Part shown: piece by piece, positions 8,194 through 16,281 of the stretch
Numbering within the stretch: position 1 is the first letter of the stretch
Layout of the letters: every line of letters starts with the position of its first letter
NCBI GenBank assembly: GCA_034505495.1
Contig: JAPDQV010000011.1
Coordinates: 1-33,736, forward strand
Length of the DNA stretch: 33,736 bases
DNA from: a candidate division KSB1 bacterium
GTDB taxonomy: Bacteria; Zhuqueibacterota; Zhuqueibacteria; Residuimicrobiales; Krinioviventaceae
Direction: 5' to 3'
The notes under the pieces: generated by a model
Told to the model about the DNA's origin: nothing
The model's database searches: none
What the model saw: the letters and a program-made list of their open reading frames with translations, nothing else
Position numbers and translations under genes: made by a program

Positions 8194-8208
8194 GCAGCTG
8201 AGTAAGCT

Positions 8209-8916
8209 TTAGGCAATCGGCTCGTCCGTGTCCTCGCCGATGATGAGAGAGACGCGATCGATGCCGGGAATCTCGCTGAGTTCGTGGATAAAGCGCTGAT
8301 GTTTGGCGTCGTCCTTAAATTTTACATTGAATGACAGCTCGAGCATCTGCCCCATACGCGCCGACCGCATATTGACCAATGTATGGTTTTTAAGATATCT
8401 TTCGAAAACTTGGAGATAGGGTGGTGTATCTTCAGTGCTCGGCATCATCCAAAAACGCAAAAGCAGCTCCTTACCGCGGGGAACACCATAATTAAGGAAA
8501 AAGAGAACCAGCACCACCAGGCTTACGGCCGCACAGCCGATCAGCGCGACCATATGATTGCCGGCGCCGGCGGCCAGTCCGGCGGCAAGCGCGAAAAAGA
8601 GAAAAGCGATGTCGCGCGTGTCCTTGACGGCGGTGCGGAAGCGAATAATCGACATGGCGCCGACGAGGCCGAAAGCGCGCGCCAAGTTATTGCCGATAAC
8701 CATGATCACCATGGTCGTTACCATGGTAATCAGGATGAGCGTATTGACCAAAGATGCCGAATAAGCATATCCTTTGAAGGTGAGCCGATAGACCGTGGCG
8801 ATGAGCATTCCCAGAACGAAGGCGATTACCAAATTAATGAGCACATCGAAAAACGAAAATGTCGGCGCGTTGAATAATAGAGCATCTAAAGCATCTAATC
8901 GGGCGGCAGAATTCAT
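8209..8916 (-). CDS. DUF4956 family membrane protein
   Basis: A 235-residue inner-membrane protein. Four hydrophobic segments (about 24-43, 57-76, 103-118, 121-142) precede a soluble C-terminal domain (about 155-235) with an alternating ligand-domain look. The signature GLVGAMSIIRFRTAVKDTRD (83-102), running into FLFFALAAGLAAGAG, identifies the DUF4956 family. Members are repeatedly found next to VTC-type polyphosphate polymerase genes, as here: the VTC gene ends 8 bases upstream on the same strand. The family's biochemical role is not established. A channel, a regulator or a membrane anchor for polyphosphate synthesis are all possible. It is the last gene of a three-gene operon and is convergent with the methyltransferase. 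Confidence 0.88.
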   Translation of the reverse strand: MNSAARLDALDALLFNAPTFSFFDVLINLVIAFVLGMLIATVYRLTFKGYAYSASLVNTLILITMVTTMVIMVIGNNLARAFGLVGAMSIIRFRTAVKDTRDIAFLFFALAAGLAAGAGNHMVALIGCAAVSLVVLVLFFLNYGVPRGKELLLRFWMMPSTEDTPPYLQVFERYLKNHTLVNMRSARMGQMLELSFNVKFKDDAKHQRFIHELSEIPGIDRVSLIIGEDTDEPIA

Positions 8917-8924
8917 AGAGCTCT

Positions 8925-9665
8925 CTATTTTTTAAAAAATTCTTCGTAAATACCCATGCAATATTTGGAAATCGACTGCTGCTGTAGATTCAACTCCAAC
9001 ACCAGCCCGCGCATCCATTTCGGCATGTAATTGTTGTACTTTAATTCCAAAATGAGATAGTTGCCGGTGAGATAGGTAAAATTGTCCTCGGCGAACAACT
9101 CTTCGATCGATTCTGTCACTCGTGCGCGGACGTTGTAATCTATGGTCAAGCGAACGTTGTTTTCGTCGTCAAAACGGCCGACGTAAGCCTCGCGCTCGTA
9201 GGCAATCAGAATCGTCGGCTCGAGGTTCCAGCGGATCAAATTATCGAGCCACTTGCCCAGCACCAGCGAACCGTTCGTACTTTGCTCGTAGGTCAGCCAA
9301 ATGTTTTCCGGCGAGGACATAATTTTGACGATTTCTTTATAATCATATTTGGCTCTTTCTTTAACGACCGCCGTACCGTAACGTCGCTTGATCTCTAGAA
9401 AGGCCGGCGAATTTTCGGTCAGCTGGTTGTAGCTGCGAATGCGCAGTTTACGGCGGATTTTCAGGCCGTCTATTTTTTCCCAGTAAAAGTCAAGGCGCGG
9501 CGAATCGTAGTATAGACTGCGCACCGTATAGCGTCTATCCGGCATACGTAAAGCATATTCGTCGTGTTCGATGTAGGGCCGACAATAGTCTAAAAGCGGA
9601 AAGACGGTTTCCGGTGCGATGTAATATTTCAGCTCGTTTCGGCCTTTTGGGACGGGTGTATTCAT
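8925..9665 (-). CDS. Polyphosphate polymerase (VTC) domain protein
   Basis: A 246-residue protein matching the VTC/CYTH-like triphosphate-tunnel fold, which in yeast Vtc4 makes polyphosphate from ATP. Visible tunnel motifs are ELKYYI (11-16), VRSLYYDSP (48-56), the basic run LKIRRKLRIRSY (68-79), FLEIKRR (89-95), IAYEREA (154-160), LTIDYNVRAR (173-182) and the metal-binding LILELKY (204-210). These charged residues line the tunnel in known structures, so an active enzyme is plausible. Bacterial members are often single-domain like this one. It lies between the HlyD-like adaptor (17 bases upstream) and DUF4956 (8 bases downstream) in one operon. Whether the product is polyphosphate in this organism is an inference. 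Confidence 0.9.
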   Translation of the reverse strand: MNTPVPKGRNELKYYIAPETVFPLLDYCRPYIEHDEYALRMPDRRYTVRSLYYDSPRLDFYWEKIDGLKIRRKLRIRSYNQLTENSPAFLEIKRRYGTAVVKERAKYDYKEIVKIMSSPENIWLTYEQSTNGSLVLGKWLDNLIRWNLEPTILIAYEREAYVGRFDDENNVRLTIDYNVRARVTESIEELFAEDNFTYLTGNYLILELKYNNYMPKWMRGLVLELNLQQQSISKYCMGIYEEFFKK

Positions 9666-9682
9666 GACAAAATTCCGCGTCG

Positions 9683-10762
9683 TTATTTATTGAGGCGATA
9701 GCTTTTCCACGATCGACGGAGCAGATCCCAACCGCTGTACTTGTCGGTACGAACGGTATATTTCCCGCTCATGCCGGGAGCAATGTTATCGGAGTTCGAA
9801 ATAACCGCCAAAGCAACATACATCGGCTGCAACTGAACAAGGCGGCTGTTCGGGCTGATGCTCAGCACACGGGCAGGCGTTGCAATTTTGCCTTTCCCGT
9901 ATATAAACACGGATGCGCTTTGTCCTGCTTTGACGAGCGGGACGTCCTGCGGCTTGATGAGCATTTGTACAACCAACGAGTCGTTGCTGCAGAGATGAAA
10001 GAGCTCGCCGTTAAGCCTGTCCGGCAGCCCGACGATGCCGCTGATGGGCGTACGAATGGATTCCGCGGAGGCTTTTTTCTTCAAAAGTTCCATTTGCGTT
10101 GCTGCGGCACGAATTTGCGCCTCTATAACCGCCAGCATCTCGGCTTTTTCCCCGGTCTTGGCGGTGCGCAGCCGCGCTTCCTTCAGCGCCACATCGATGC
10201 GATAGAGTTCATATTGCGCCTTGACGCTGTCGAACTGTTGTCTGCTGATCAAACTTTTTTCAAAAAGCTCCTGATACCGATGCAGAATCGGCTCATAGGC
10301 GGCCAGTTGAACCTTGGCATACTGCAGCTCCTGATTTGCCTCTTCCTGCAGGGTCGGTTTGAGGCCGGTTTTTAACGCCTGGAGTTGGGCATTTGCCTGT
10401 TCCAACAACCCGAGCGTCTCCGACAAACGAATCTGATCCTCCAACGACGTCAACTGAGCCGCGACCTCACTTGCTTCGAGGCGCTTGCCCTGCTCCAGAT
10501 CGGGACGAATCTGCAGAGAAACATAGTCCGGTCGGCTGATGTGAAACAGTTCGATCGTCGTTACGCATCCTCTGTCGTTTTGGATGAGGCGGGTCAGCAG
10601 TTTGTCCTGCTCGCTCTGCACGATCGTCCATTCCGCTTTCGGGACGAGCAGCGCCGGGCCTTTCACTCTATAATCAAATCGTACGAAAAATAAAGCCGCC
10701 AATAGGATGAGGAGCGCTGCTCCGCTCGCACGCAGTAAAAGTTGTTTGTGGCGTTTGTGCAT
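9683..10762 (-). CDS. HlyD-family membrane fusion (periplasmic adaptor) protein
   Basis: A 359-residue inner-membrane-anchored periplasmic protein. One membrane helix lies at 12-28 behind a basic N-terminus. A long coiled-coil hairpin spans about 96-230. The lipoyl/barrel half follows, with the family segments IRTPISGIVGLPDRLNGELF (about 236-255) and IKPQDVPLVKAGQSASVFI (269-287). Such adaptors normally link an inner-membrane pump to an outer-membrane TolC duct. No ABC, RND or TolC partner gene is nearby. Instead it heads an operon with a polyphosphate-polymerase-domain protein and DUF4956. The N-terminal barrel part (40-95) is less typical. No strong ribosome site is seen, so the start could be slightly different. 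A candidate promoter lies at 10825-10854. Confidence 0.85.
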   Translation of the reverse strand: MHKRHKQLLLRASGAALLILLAALFFVRFDYRVKGPALLVPKAEWTIVQSEQDKLLTRLIQNDRGCVTTIELFHISRPDYVSLQIRPDLEQGKRLEASEVAAQLTSLEDQIRLSETLGLLEQANAQLQALKTGLKPTLQEEANQELQYAKVQLAAYEPILHRYQELFEKSLISRQQFDSVKAQYELYRIDVALKEARLRTAKTGEKAEMLAVIEAQIRAAATQMELLKKKASAESIRTPISGIVGLPDRLNGELFHLCSNDSLVVQMLIKPQDVPLVKAGQSASVFIYGKGKIATPARVLSISPNSRLVQLQPMYVALAVISNSDNIAPGMSGKYTVRTDKYSGWDLLRRSWKSYRLNK

Positions 10763-10824
10763 CGGTTCAGATGGCCGTTGTGGTCGTTGCAGATAAAAAT
10801 TGCTTCAATTTCTTATTTACAAAA

Positions 10825-10854
10825 ATTATCCCAATTTTCCAAGAATTATGTAAA
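10825..10854 (-). promoter_or_regulatory. Candidate sigma70 promoter for the HlyD/VTC/DUF4956 operon
   Basis: Read on the minus strand: TTTACA (10854-10849), 18 bases, GATAAT (10830-10825). Each box matches the consensus at 5 of 6 positions. It would start transcription about 55 bases before the HlyD start codon. The surrounding 240-base gap between the divergent operons is clearly AT-rich. No further structure was seen in that gap. Confidence 0.5.
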
Positions 10855-10918
10855 GCAAATATTAAGACGAATCGAAAAATTAACACTATATTACCTCCGG
10901 ACCAGCAGGCAATACATA

Positions 10919-10947
10919 TTGCTTCTTAACCATTTGATTACTATCTT
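10919..10947 (+). promoter_or_regulatory. Possible promoter for the sir2 operon
   Basis: TTGCTT (10919-10924), 17 bases, TATCTT (10942-10947), about 57 bases before the sir2 ATG. The boxes match at only 3 and 4 positions, but spacing and location are right for an operon that must start in this divergent gap. Confidence 0.3.
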
Positions 10948-11003
10948 GAATGACGAACGATTCGTCTGGAACCCTTTGGATTGTGCGCCATTAAAGGTTT
11001 GCG

Positions 11004-11756
11004 ATGTCGGACGTTTTTGAGATTCCTAAAGAACTGCTTCGCGTATTTAGTAAAGTCGAGCGTGTGGCTGTTCTAACCGGCGCCGGTATCTCTGCCGAAA
11101 GCGGCGTGCCCACTTTTCGCGGCGCCGACGGATTGTGGTCCAAGCTCAATCCGCGGGAACTTGCTTCAATGGATGCCTTTCTTCAGAACCCGCAGCGGGT
11201 TTGGGAATGGTATCAGCAGCGGAAAAAAATTATGCGGGATGTGCAGCCCAATGCGGCTCATTTGGCCTTAGTCGACTTGGAAAGGATGTTTTCGCACTTT
11301 TCGATCGCGACGCAAAACATCGACGGTCTGCACACTCGCGCCGGAAGTCGGACTGTTTACGAGCTGCACGGCAACATCGAGCGTAACCGGTGCGCCTCCT
11401 GCGGCGCCTTGCACAAGCTGGAGAGTGAAGCGATTGTTCCGCCGCGCTGTCATTGCGGCGGTCTCATTCGGCCGGATGTTGTTTGGTTCGGCGAAATGCT
11501 GCCGGAAGAGGCATGGCAGAAAGCTCTCGATGCGGCGCGCAGCGCGCAGCTCTATATTTCGATCGGAACCTCCGCGCAAGTTTATCCGGCAGCCGGCCTG
11601 CCTTTCGAAGCTTTAAGTCACAACGCTTTTGTCGTGGAAATTAATCTCGAACCGACCGAACTGACGCCTTACGCGCACCTTAGTTTACACAGAAAAGCCG
11701 GCGAGATTTTGCCGAAACTGGTCGAAGCCGTTAAAAAGGAACGGTCTTTTTGCTGA
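11004..11756 (+). CDS. Sir2-family NAD-dependent protein deacylase (CobB/SIRT5 class)
   Basis: A 250-residue cytoplasmic enzyme that removes acyl groups from lysines using NAD. GAGISAESGVPTFRG (26-40) and TQNIDGLH (103-110) bind NAD. His122 is the catalytic base. Cys130, Cys133, Cys149 and Cys151 hold the structural zinc. Tyr70 and Arg73 form the YxxR pair that marks class III sirtuins, which favour succinyl or malonyl lysine in CobB and SIRT5. The length is normal. It opens a + strand gene run, and its last codons overlap the next gene's TTG start by 7 bases. Why a deacylase would share an operon with envelope and pyrimidine genes is unclear. Confidence 0.95.
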   Translation: MSDVFEIPKELLRVFSKVERVAVLTGAGISAESGVPTFRGADGLWSKLNPRELASMDAFLQNPQRVWEWYQQRKKIMRDVQPNAAHLALVDLERMFSHFSIATQNIDGLHTRAGSRTVYELHGNIERNRCASCGALHKLESEAIVPPRCHCGGLIRPDVVWFGEMLPEEAWQKALDAARSAQLYISIGTSAQVYPAAGLPFEALSHNAFVVEINLEPTELTPYAHLSLHRKAGEILPKLVEAVKKERSFC

Positions 11757-14065
11757 AACGCGTTCTAAAAATTCATCGAATCCTGCCGATAACCCTCCTG
11801 CTGCTGTTCAGCGGCTGCGCTTATTACAACACTTTTTACAATGCGCAAAAATTTTACAAGGAAGCCGAGAAAGAGCGGAAAAAGCGCGAAAGGACGCAAG
11901 TTGTCGAGCTTTCGGCCGAGGAAGAGGCGCAGCTTAAGAAAAGCGGGCTTTCTGCACAGGATCAAGTAAACCGCGCCGGCCAGCAGGAGATGCAGAATTA
12001 TCAACAGGCGATCGAACGGGCGTCGCGAGTCTTGGAATATTTCCCGAACAGTAAATGGGTGGATGATGCGCTGATGCTGCTGGGCCGCTGTTTTTATTAT
12101 CGTCGCGATTTCAAAAAGGCCGACCGAAAATTCGATGAGCTCTTACAGCTCTATCCGAACTCCAAGTGGGTGCCGGAAGCCATGCTGCTAAAAGCCAAGA
12201 CGGCAATCGGTATGGAAGAGTATGAGCAAGCCGAAAAGCTGCTGCAAAGCATCATCGACGACGCCAAAATGCCGAGGAAAATCCGCGAACAGGCCAAATA
12301 CGAATTGGGCGGCCTTTATTATGAGCGCGGAAATTATGAGCTGGCCTTGGAAAACTATCGCAGTTCTTCGCGTTCGGCGGAAGACAAGCTGATGCAGGCC
12401 ATGTCGCTTTATCGCCTGGGGGAAAGCCTGCTGCGATTGAAACGTTACAAAGAGGCGCCCGATGTCTTTCGCCGAGCAATAAAAGCGGCGCCGAACGAAG
12501 ATTTTCGTTCTCAGGCGATGTTCAAGTTGGGGCAGGCGCAAAGCCTCAACGGCGATTATGACCATGCCGTACGCACCTTTCGCACGCAACTGGCAAAAGA
12601 GTTCGACGAAAAGCGTATTCCCCGTTTAAAGCTCGAATTGGCGGAGAACCTGCGTCGTCAGGGCAATCTAAGCGAAGCGATCAAATGGTATAAAGAAATC
12701 ATCGAACTGCACAAACGGACGGACGCTTCGGCGCGCGCCTATTTTGCACTGGGTGAGATCAGTGAATTTATTGCCGGCGATTACGCCAAGGCGAAAGAAA
12801 ATTATGATATGGTGCGCAGCGAGTTTTCCAATTCGATTGTTGCCGAAACGGCGCAGCAGCGTTCGAATAATATTCGCGCGCTCTTGGATCTGCGCAGCGA
12901 GATTGCCCGTTTGGAAGGCAAGGGTGAAGCGGCCGATTCCCCCGGTGCCGGCGAGACAAAGGAAGAGACACACGTCCGCGACGATGGGCCGATCGACTTG
13001 AGTCCCGACGGAATGTGGGCTAATTATGCCGGACGCGATCGGCCGCCGCCGATCACTCTGCGCGATCTGACGGATGTCGACCGTCAGCGTCAGGCGGCGG
13101 CTCTGCAGAGGGCGCCTGCAGACACTACAACCGCTGCAGCAAAACCGGCGGCGCTCGATAGTACGGCTCTGGCAAAGAAAAAGCAGGAAGATGAAGCCGC
13201 CAAGCAGCTCGAACTGACCGAAAAGTATCTGGCATTGGGCGAGCTGCTTATGTTCAGTTTCAATAAACCGGACTCGGCGATCAAGTATTATCAGCGGGTC
13301 ATTGAGCGGCATTCGGACAGCACGAAAACAGCCAGGGCGCTTTATTCGTTGGCCTACATTTATCAGGACGCTCTCCGTGATACTGTTCTGGCCAGGCGAA
13401 TTTTTGAAGAAATTGTCGAACTTTTTCCCTCTACTGCGCATGCCGAGGGAGCACGGCGGCAACTGGGGCTGCCGTTGGTTTCCGAAAGGGTTGATTCGGC
13501 CTTTGTTCTTTTCCAGGCGGCGGAGCATGCGGCGGTTGAGGATAATGATTTTGCCACTGCGCTGGCGCTTTACGACAGCATACAAAGCCGTTATCCCCGT
13601 TCACCTTTTGCCGCGAAAGCAGCTTTTGCAAAAGCCTGGCATTTGGAAAAATCCCTGCTTCGCCTGGAGGAAGCCGTTGCCGCATATGAGCGGATTCTGA
13701 AGGAATATCCCGACTCTCCCTATGCAGCGGCCGTCAAACCCAAAATGGCGGCGGTTGAAAAGGAAAGGAAGGAAAAGGAAGCAAAGGAAAAGGCGCGGGC
13801 GGATTCGATCGCGCAGGCACAAACGACGCGGGCGCCAAGCGAAGAAAAAGGAACCAAGGCTGAATCTCAACTGACGGCCGTTTCGGAAGGTAAGGCCGAC
13901 TCTGCCTCAATGATACACCAAAAAGCTGCTCTTTCGAACGCTGTCGGCGACTCGAGTGAGACTCCGGTTGACGATGAGGAACCGCCGCCGAGCGAAACTT
14001 TGCCTGATTCCAGTCGCCGCCGCCCGCCGGCTGTTGTTTCACCGCCGCGAAGAATTGACGAATAA
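11750..14065 (+). CDS. TPR-repeat lipoprotein
   Basis: A 771-residue predicted outer-membrane or periplasmic lipoprotein. The signal peptide ends in the lipobox FSGC with Cys23 as the lipidated residue. Many tetratricopeptide-like repeats follow, in two arrays: about 75-370 and about 480-690. They have BamD/YbgF-like phrasing such as FPNSKWVDDALMLLGRCFYY and YPNSKWVPEAMLLKAK. A charged low-complexity linker (about 385-475) separates the arrays, and the tail after 690 is K/E-rich and then proline-rich. The TTG start is chosen because AAGGA lies 9 bases upstream and the signal peptide begins immediately. TPR lipoproteins scaffold envelope complexes. A BamD-like role is possible, but this protein is about three times BamD length, so no specific function is assigned. 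Confidence 0.85.
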   Translation: MLKRVLKIHRILPITLLLLFSGCAYYNTFYNAQKFYKEAEKERKKRERTQVVELSAEEEAQLKKSGLSAQDQVNRAGQQEMQNYQQAIERASRVLEYFPNSKWVDDALMLLGRCFYYRRDFKKADRKFDELLQLYPNSKWVPEAMLLKAKTAIGMEEYEQAEKLLQSIIDDAKMPRKIREQAKYELGGLYYERGNYELALENYRSSSRSAEDKLMQAMSLYRLGESLLRLKRYKEAPDVFRRAIKAAPNEDFRSQAMFKLGQAQSLNGDYDHAVRTFRTQLAKEFDEKRIPRLKLELAENLRRQGNLSEAIKWYKEIIELHKRTDASARAYFALGEISEFIAGDYAKAKENYDMVRSEFSNSIVAETAQQRSNNIRALLDLRSEIARLEGKGEAADSPGAGETKEETHVRDDGPIDLSPDGMWANYAGRDRPPPITLRDLTDVDRQRQAAALQRAPADTTTAAAKPAALDSTALAKKKQEDEAAKQLELTEKYLALGELLMFSFNKPDSAIKYYQRVIERHSDSTKTARALYSLAYIYQDALRDTVLARRIFEEIVELFPSTAHAEGARRQLGLPLVSERVDSAFVLFQAAEHAAVEDNDFATALALYDSIQSRYPRSPFAAKAAFAKAWHLEKSLLRLEEAVAAYERILKEYPDSPYAAAVKPKMAAVEKERKEKEAKEKARADSIAQAQTTRAPSEEKGTKAESQLTAVSEGKADSASMIHQKAALSNAVGDSSETPVDDEEPPPSETLPDSSRRRPPAVVSPPRRIDE

Positions 14066-14087
14066 CTTTCACAATCAGGTCTAAATA

Positions 14088-14894
14088 GTGGCTGAAAAAT
14101 TTATTGAAAACACGCGCGTCGTCGATTTGCAGCCCCTTGGCGCCGCCAATTTTTTGCTGACCCTCGAAGCGCCGTTGATCAGCCGAGCTGCAACTGCCGG
14201 GCAATTCATTCAAGTTGCCGTGCCGCGCTGCTCCGTCCTTTGGCGACGGCCGTTCAGCATCAACGACGTATCGACTGAAAACGGGCTGGTCGAAATTCTT
14301 TTTCAGATTTTGGGCAGAGGAACACGGGCGCTGGCAGAGGTGAAACGGGGAGATACCCTCAACGTCATCGGCCCCCTTGGCAACGGCTTTCGGGTTGAGT
14401 CGACCGTTCGCCGCGCTTTGATTGTTGCCGGCGGTTTGGGGATCGCGCCTTTTCCTTTTCTTCTAAAAAGGTTGGGGGAGGCTTCCATCCCTTCCGTGGT
14501 GCTGTATGGTGTCGGCCGACGCGAACAACTCTGCTGCGTCGACCGCCTACGGGAGCGAGCCGAGGTTTATCTCTGTACATTGGACGGATCAGCGGGTGAG
14601 CAAGGAACAGTCGTTGATCTTTTGGAAAAGCATCTCCGGGAGAATCCGCCTATACCCGATCTGCACCTTTTCACTTGCGGTCCTACGCCCATGATGCGGA
14701 AAGTGCAGACCATTGCCGAAAAACACCAACTTTCCGGCCAAGCTTCGTTGGAAACAGTTATGGCTTGCGGCTTCGGAGCCTGCGTCGGATGTGCGGTACC
14801 CATGCGACATCCGCAGCCGGGGGTACAGGAGTACTATTTAGCCTGTAAGGATGGCCCTGTCTTTAATTTGGAAGAGATCATCATTCATGATTGA
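14088..14894 (+). CDS. pyrK: Dihydroorotate dehydrogenase electron transfer subunit
   Basis: A 268-residue iron-sulfur flavoprotein that passes electrons from PyrD to NAD in class 1B dihydroorotate dehydrogenase (pyrimidine synthesis). The FAD-binding motif RRPFS is at 53-57, and the NAD-binding region includes VAGGLGIAPF (113-122) and the CGP motif (197-199). The [2Fe-2S] ligands Cys227, Cys232, Cys235 and Cys253 are all present in the family pattern CGxGxCxGC...C. It begins with GTG 22 bases after the TPR gene. Its stop codon overlaps the pyrD start (8-base overlap), consistent with production of the two subunits in balance. Confidence 0.96.
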   Translation: MAEKFIENTRVVDLQPLGAANFLLTLEAPLISRAATAGQFIQVAVPRCSVLWRRPFSINDVSTENGLVEILFQILGRGTRALAEVKRGDTLNVIGPLGNGFRVESTVRRALIVAGGLGIAPFPFLLKRLGEASIPSVVLYGVGRREQLCCVDRLRERAEVYLCTLDGSAGEQGTVVDLLEKHLRENPPIPDLHLFTCGPTPMMRKVQTIAEKHQLSGQASLETVMACGFGACVGCAVPMRHPQPGVQEYYLACKDGPVFNLEEIIIHD

Positions 14895-15798
14895 CCTGTC
14901 GGTTTCCATTGGAGCTTTGAAGCTCCAAAATCCCGTACTGACGGCCAGCGGCACGTTCGGTTATGCGGAGGAATTTGAAGGCCTGATCGATTTCCGACTG
15001 CTCGGCGGTATAGTGACCAAGACTGTTACTTTGGACCCGCGACCGGGCAATTCCCCCCCGCGGATCGTCGAATTGCCGAACGGCATGCTCAATTCCATCG
15101 GCTTGCCGAATTTGGGTGTGGAACGGTTCATTACTGAAAAAATGCCTTACCTGCGGCGCTTGGGAACCCGTATCATCGTCAACGTGGCCGGTCGAACCGG
15201 CGAAGAATTTGTCGAGTGTGTTCGGCGGCTTGAAACGGCAGACGGAATCGATGCCTATGAACTCAATTATTCCTGTCCGAACGTCAAGGAGGGCGGGCTG
15301 AGCTTCAGCAGCGATGCGCATGTTGCCGGCCGCGTCACTGCTGCGGTACGGGCGGTAACCAAACGGCCCCTGATTACCAAGCTGACGCCGAATGTTACTT
15401 CGATCAGCGACATTGGTTTGGCCTGCCAGGACGCGGGCGCCGATGCGGTTTCGGCCGTCAATACGCTGGTCGGCATGGCCGTGGATATCCGTACCCGACG
15501 CGCCAAACTGGCGACCGTAACCGGGGGCTACTCCGGACCGGCAATCAAGCCGATCGCTTTGGCCAAGGTCTATGAGCTCGCACGTCGTCTGAGCATACCG
15601 GTTATCGGTATCGGCGGCATTTGTTCAGCCGAGGACATTGTCGAATTCCTGCTTGCCGGCGCGACGGCCGTCCAAATGGGGACAGTCAACTTTTACGAGC
15701 CGACGGCGACCGTACGAGCTGTAGAGGATCTGGAAAAGTTTTGCCGAGCGCAAAATATTTTCGCGGTGCGCACTCTTATCGGCGCCATGGAGCTTTGA
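14887..15798 (+). CDS. pyrD: Dihydroorotate dehydrogenase, class 1B catalytic subunit
   Basis: A 303-residue FMN enzyme that oxidises dihydroorotate to orotate. Residues 18-24 (LTASGTF) and the NxxGLPN segment are characteristic. The active-site cysteine of class 1 enzymes is Cys130 in NYSCPN. The FMN-phosphate site is in the GIGGI...GATAVQMGT region near the C-terminus. The ATG at 14887 is preferred over an in-frame upstream start at 14851, because the protein then starts at the family's usual MIDLSV and overlaps pyrK by only 8 bases. With pyrK next door this is the NAD-linked heterotetramer type. Confidence 0.96.
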   Translation: MIDLSVSIGALKLQNPVLTASGTFGYAEEFEGLIDFRLLGGIVTKTVTLDPRPGNSPPRIVELPNGMLNSIGLPNLGVERFITEKMPYLRRLGTRIIVNVAGRTGEEFVECVRRLETADGIDAYELNYSCPNVKEGGLSFSSDAHVAGRVTAAVRAVTKRPLITKLTPNVTSISDIGLACQDAGADAVSAVNTLVGMAVDIRTRRAKLATVTGGYSGPAIKPIALAKVYELARRLSIPVIGIGGICSAEDIVEFLLAGATAVQMGTVNFYEPTATVRAVEDLEKFCRAQNIFAVRTLIGAMEL

Positions 15799-15843
15799 AA
15801 TCACGTCGCCGCGGTATTATTGAAAAAACTGAGAGGGAAGGAA

Positions 15844-16269
15844 ATGATCCGTTATTTGACGCTGCCGCTTTTTGCTGCGCTGGTCATGGCCGCGGCATGC
15901 GTGCCTTACTATCAGCAAGGGCAGGGTATTCCTGGGGATGAAAATGCGCCTCCCGATTTCATTGCGGAGGGCCGGGCCTCTTTTATGGCCGATGAGATGC
16001 AGGGAATGCGCACGGCTTCGGGACGAATTTTCAATCTGCGCGAGCGGGTTGCCGCCCATCCGACGCTTCCTTTCGGGACCATCGTCGAGGTTACGAACCT
16101 GCGAAATAATAAAAAGGTCGAAGTGGAAGTCATCGATCGCGGACCCTTTGTGCGCGGCCGCATTATCGATGTTTCTTTTCAAGCGGCGAAAGAGCTTGGG
16201 TTCGTCGAATCCGGGACAACCGAAGTGCGTCTGCGTATAGTGCGGATGGGAACAGGCAAGAGCAATTAG
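15844..16269 (+). CDS. RlpA-family double-psi beta-barrel lipoprotein
   Basis: A 141-residue predicted lipoprotein. The signal peptide ends at MAAAC, with Cys19 as the likely lipidated residue. Residues about 42-138 form the RlpA-like double-psi barrel: GRASFMADEMQGMRTASG, the conserved AAHPTLPFGTIVEVTN segment, and VIDRGPFVRGRIIDVS with the catalytic-type Asp. RlpA proteins cut or bind glycan strands lacking peptide stems, often at the division septum. There is no SPOR domain, so septal targeting is not implied. An upstream in-frame TTG at 15820 exists, but GGGAAGG just before the ATG at 15844 and the clean signal peptide favour the later start. It lies between pyrD and cdsA in the same run. 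Confidence 0.9.
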   Translation: MIRYLTLPLFAALVMAAACVPYYQQGQGIPGDENAPPDFIAEGRASFMADEMQGMRTASGRIFNLRERVAAHPTLPFGTIVEVTNLRNNKKVEVEVIDRGPFVRGRIIDVSFQAAKELGFVESGTTEVRLRIVRMGTGKSN

Positions 16270-16281
16270 GAGGGACTCGGT

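Noticed and set aside
9683..10762. A type I secretion system based on the HlyD-like gene.
   Set aside because: No ABC transporter, TolC homologue or RTX-type substrate occurs in the window. The operon partners are VTC and DUF4956.
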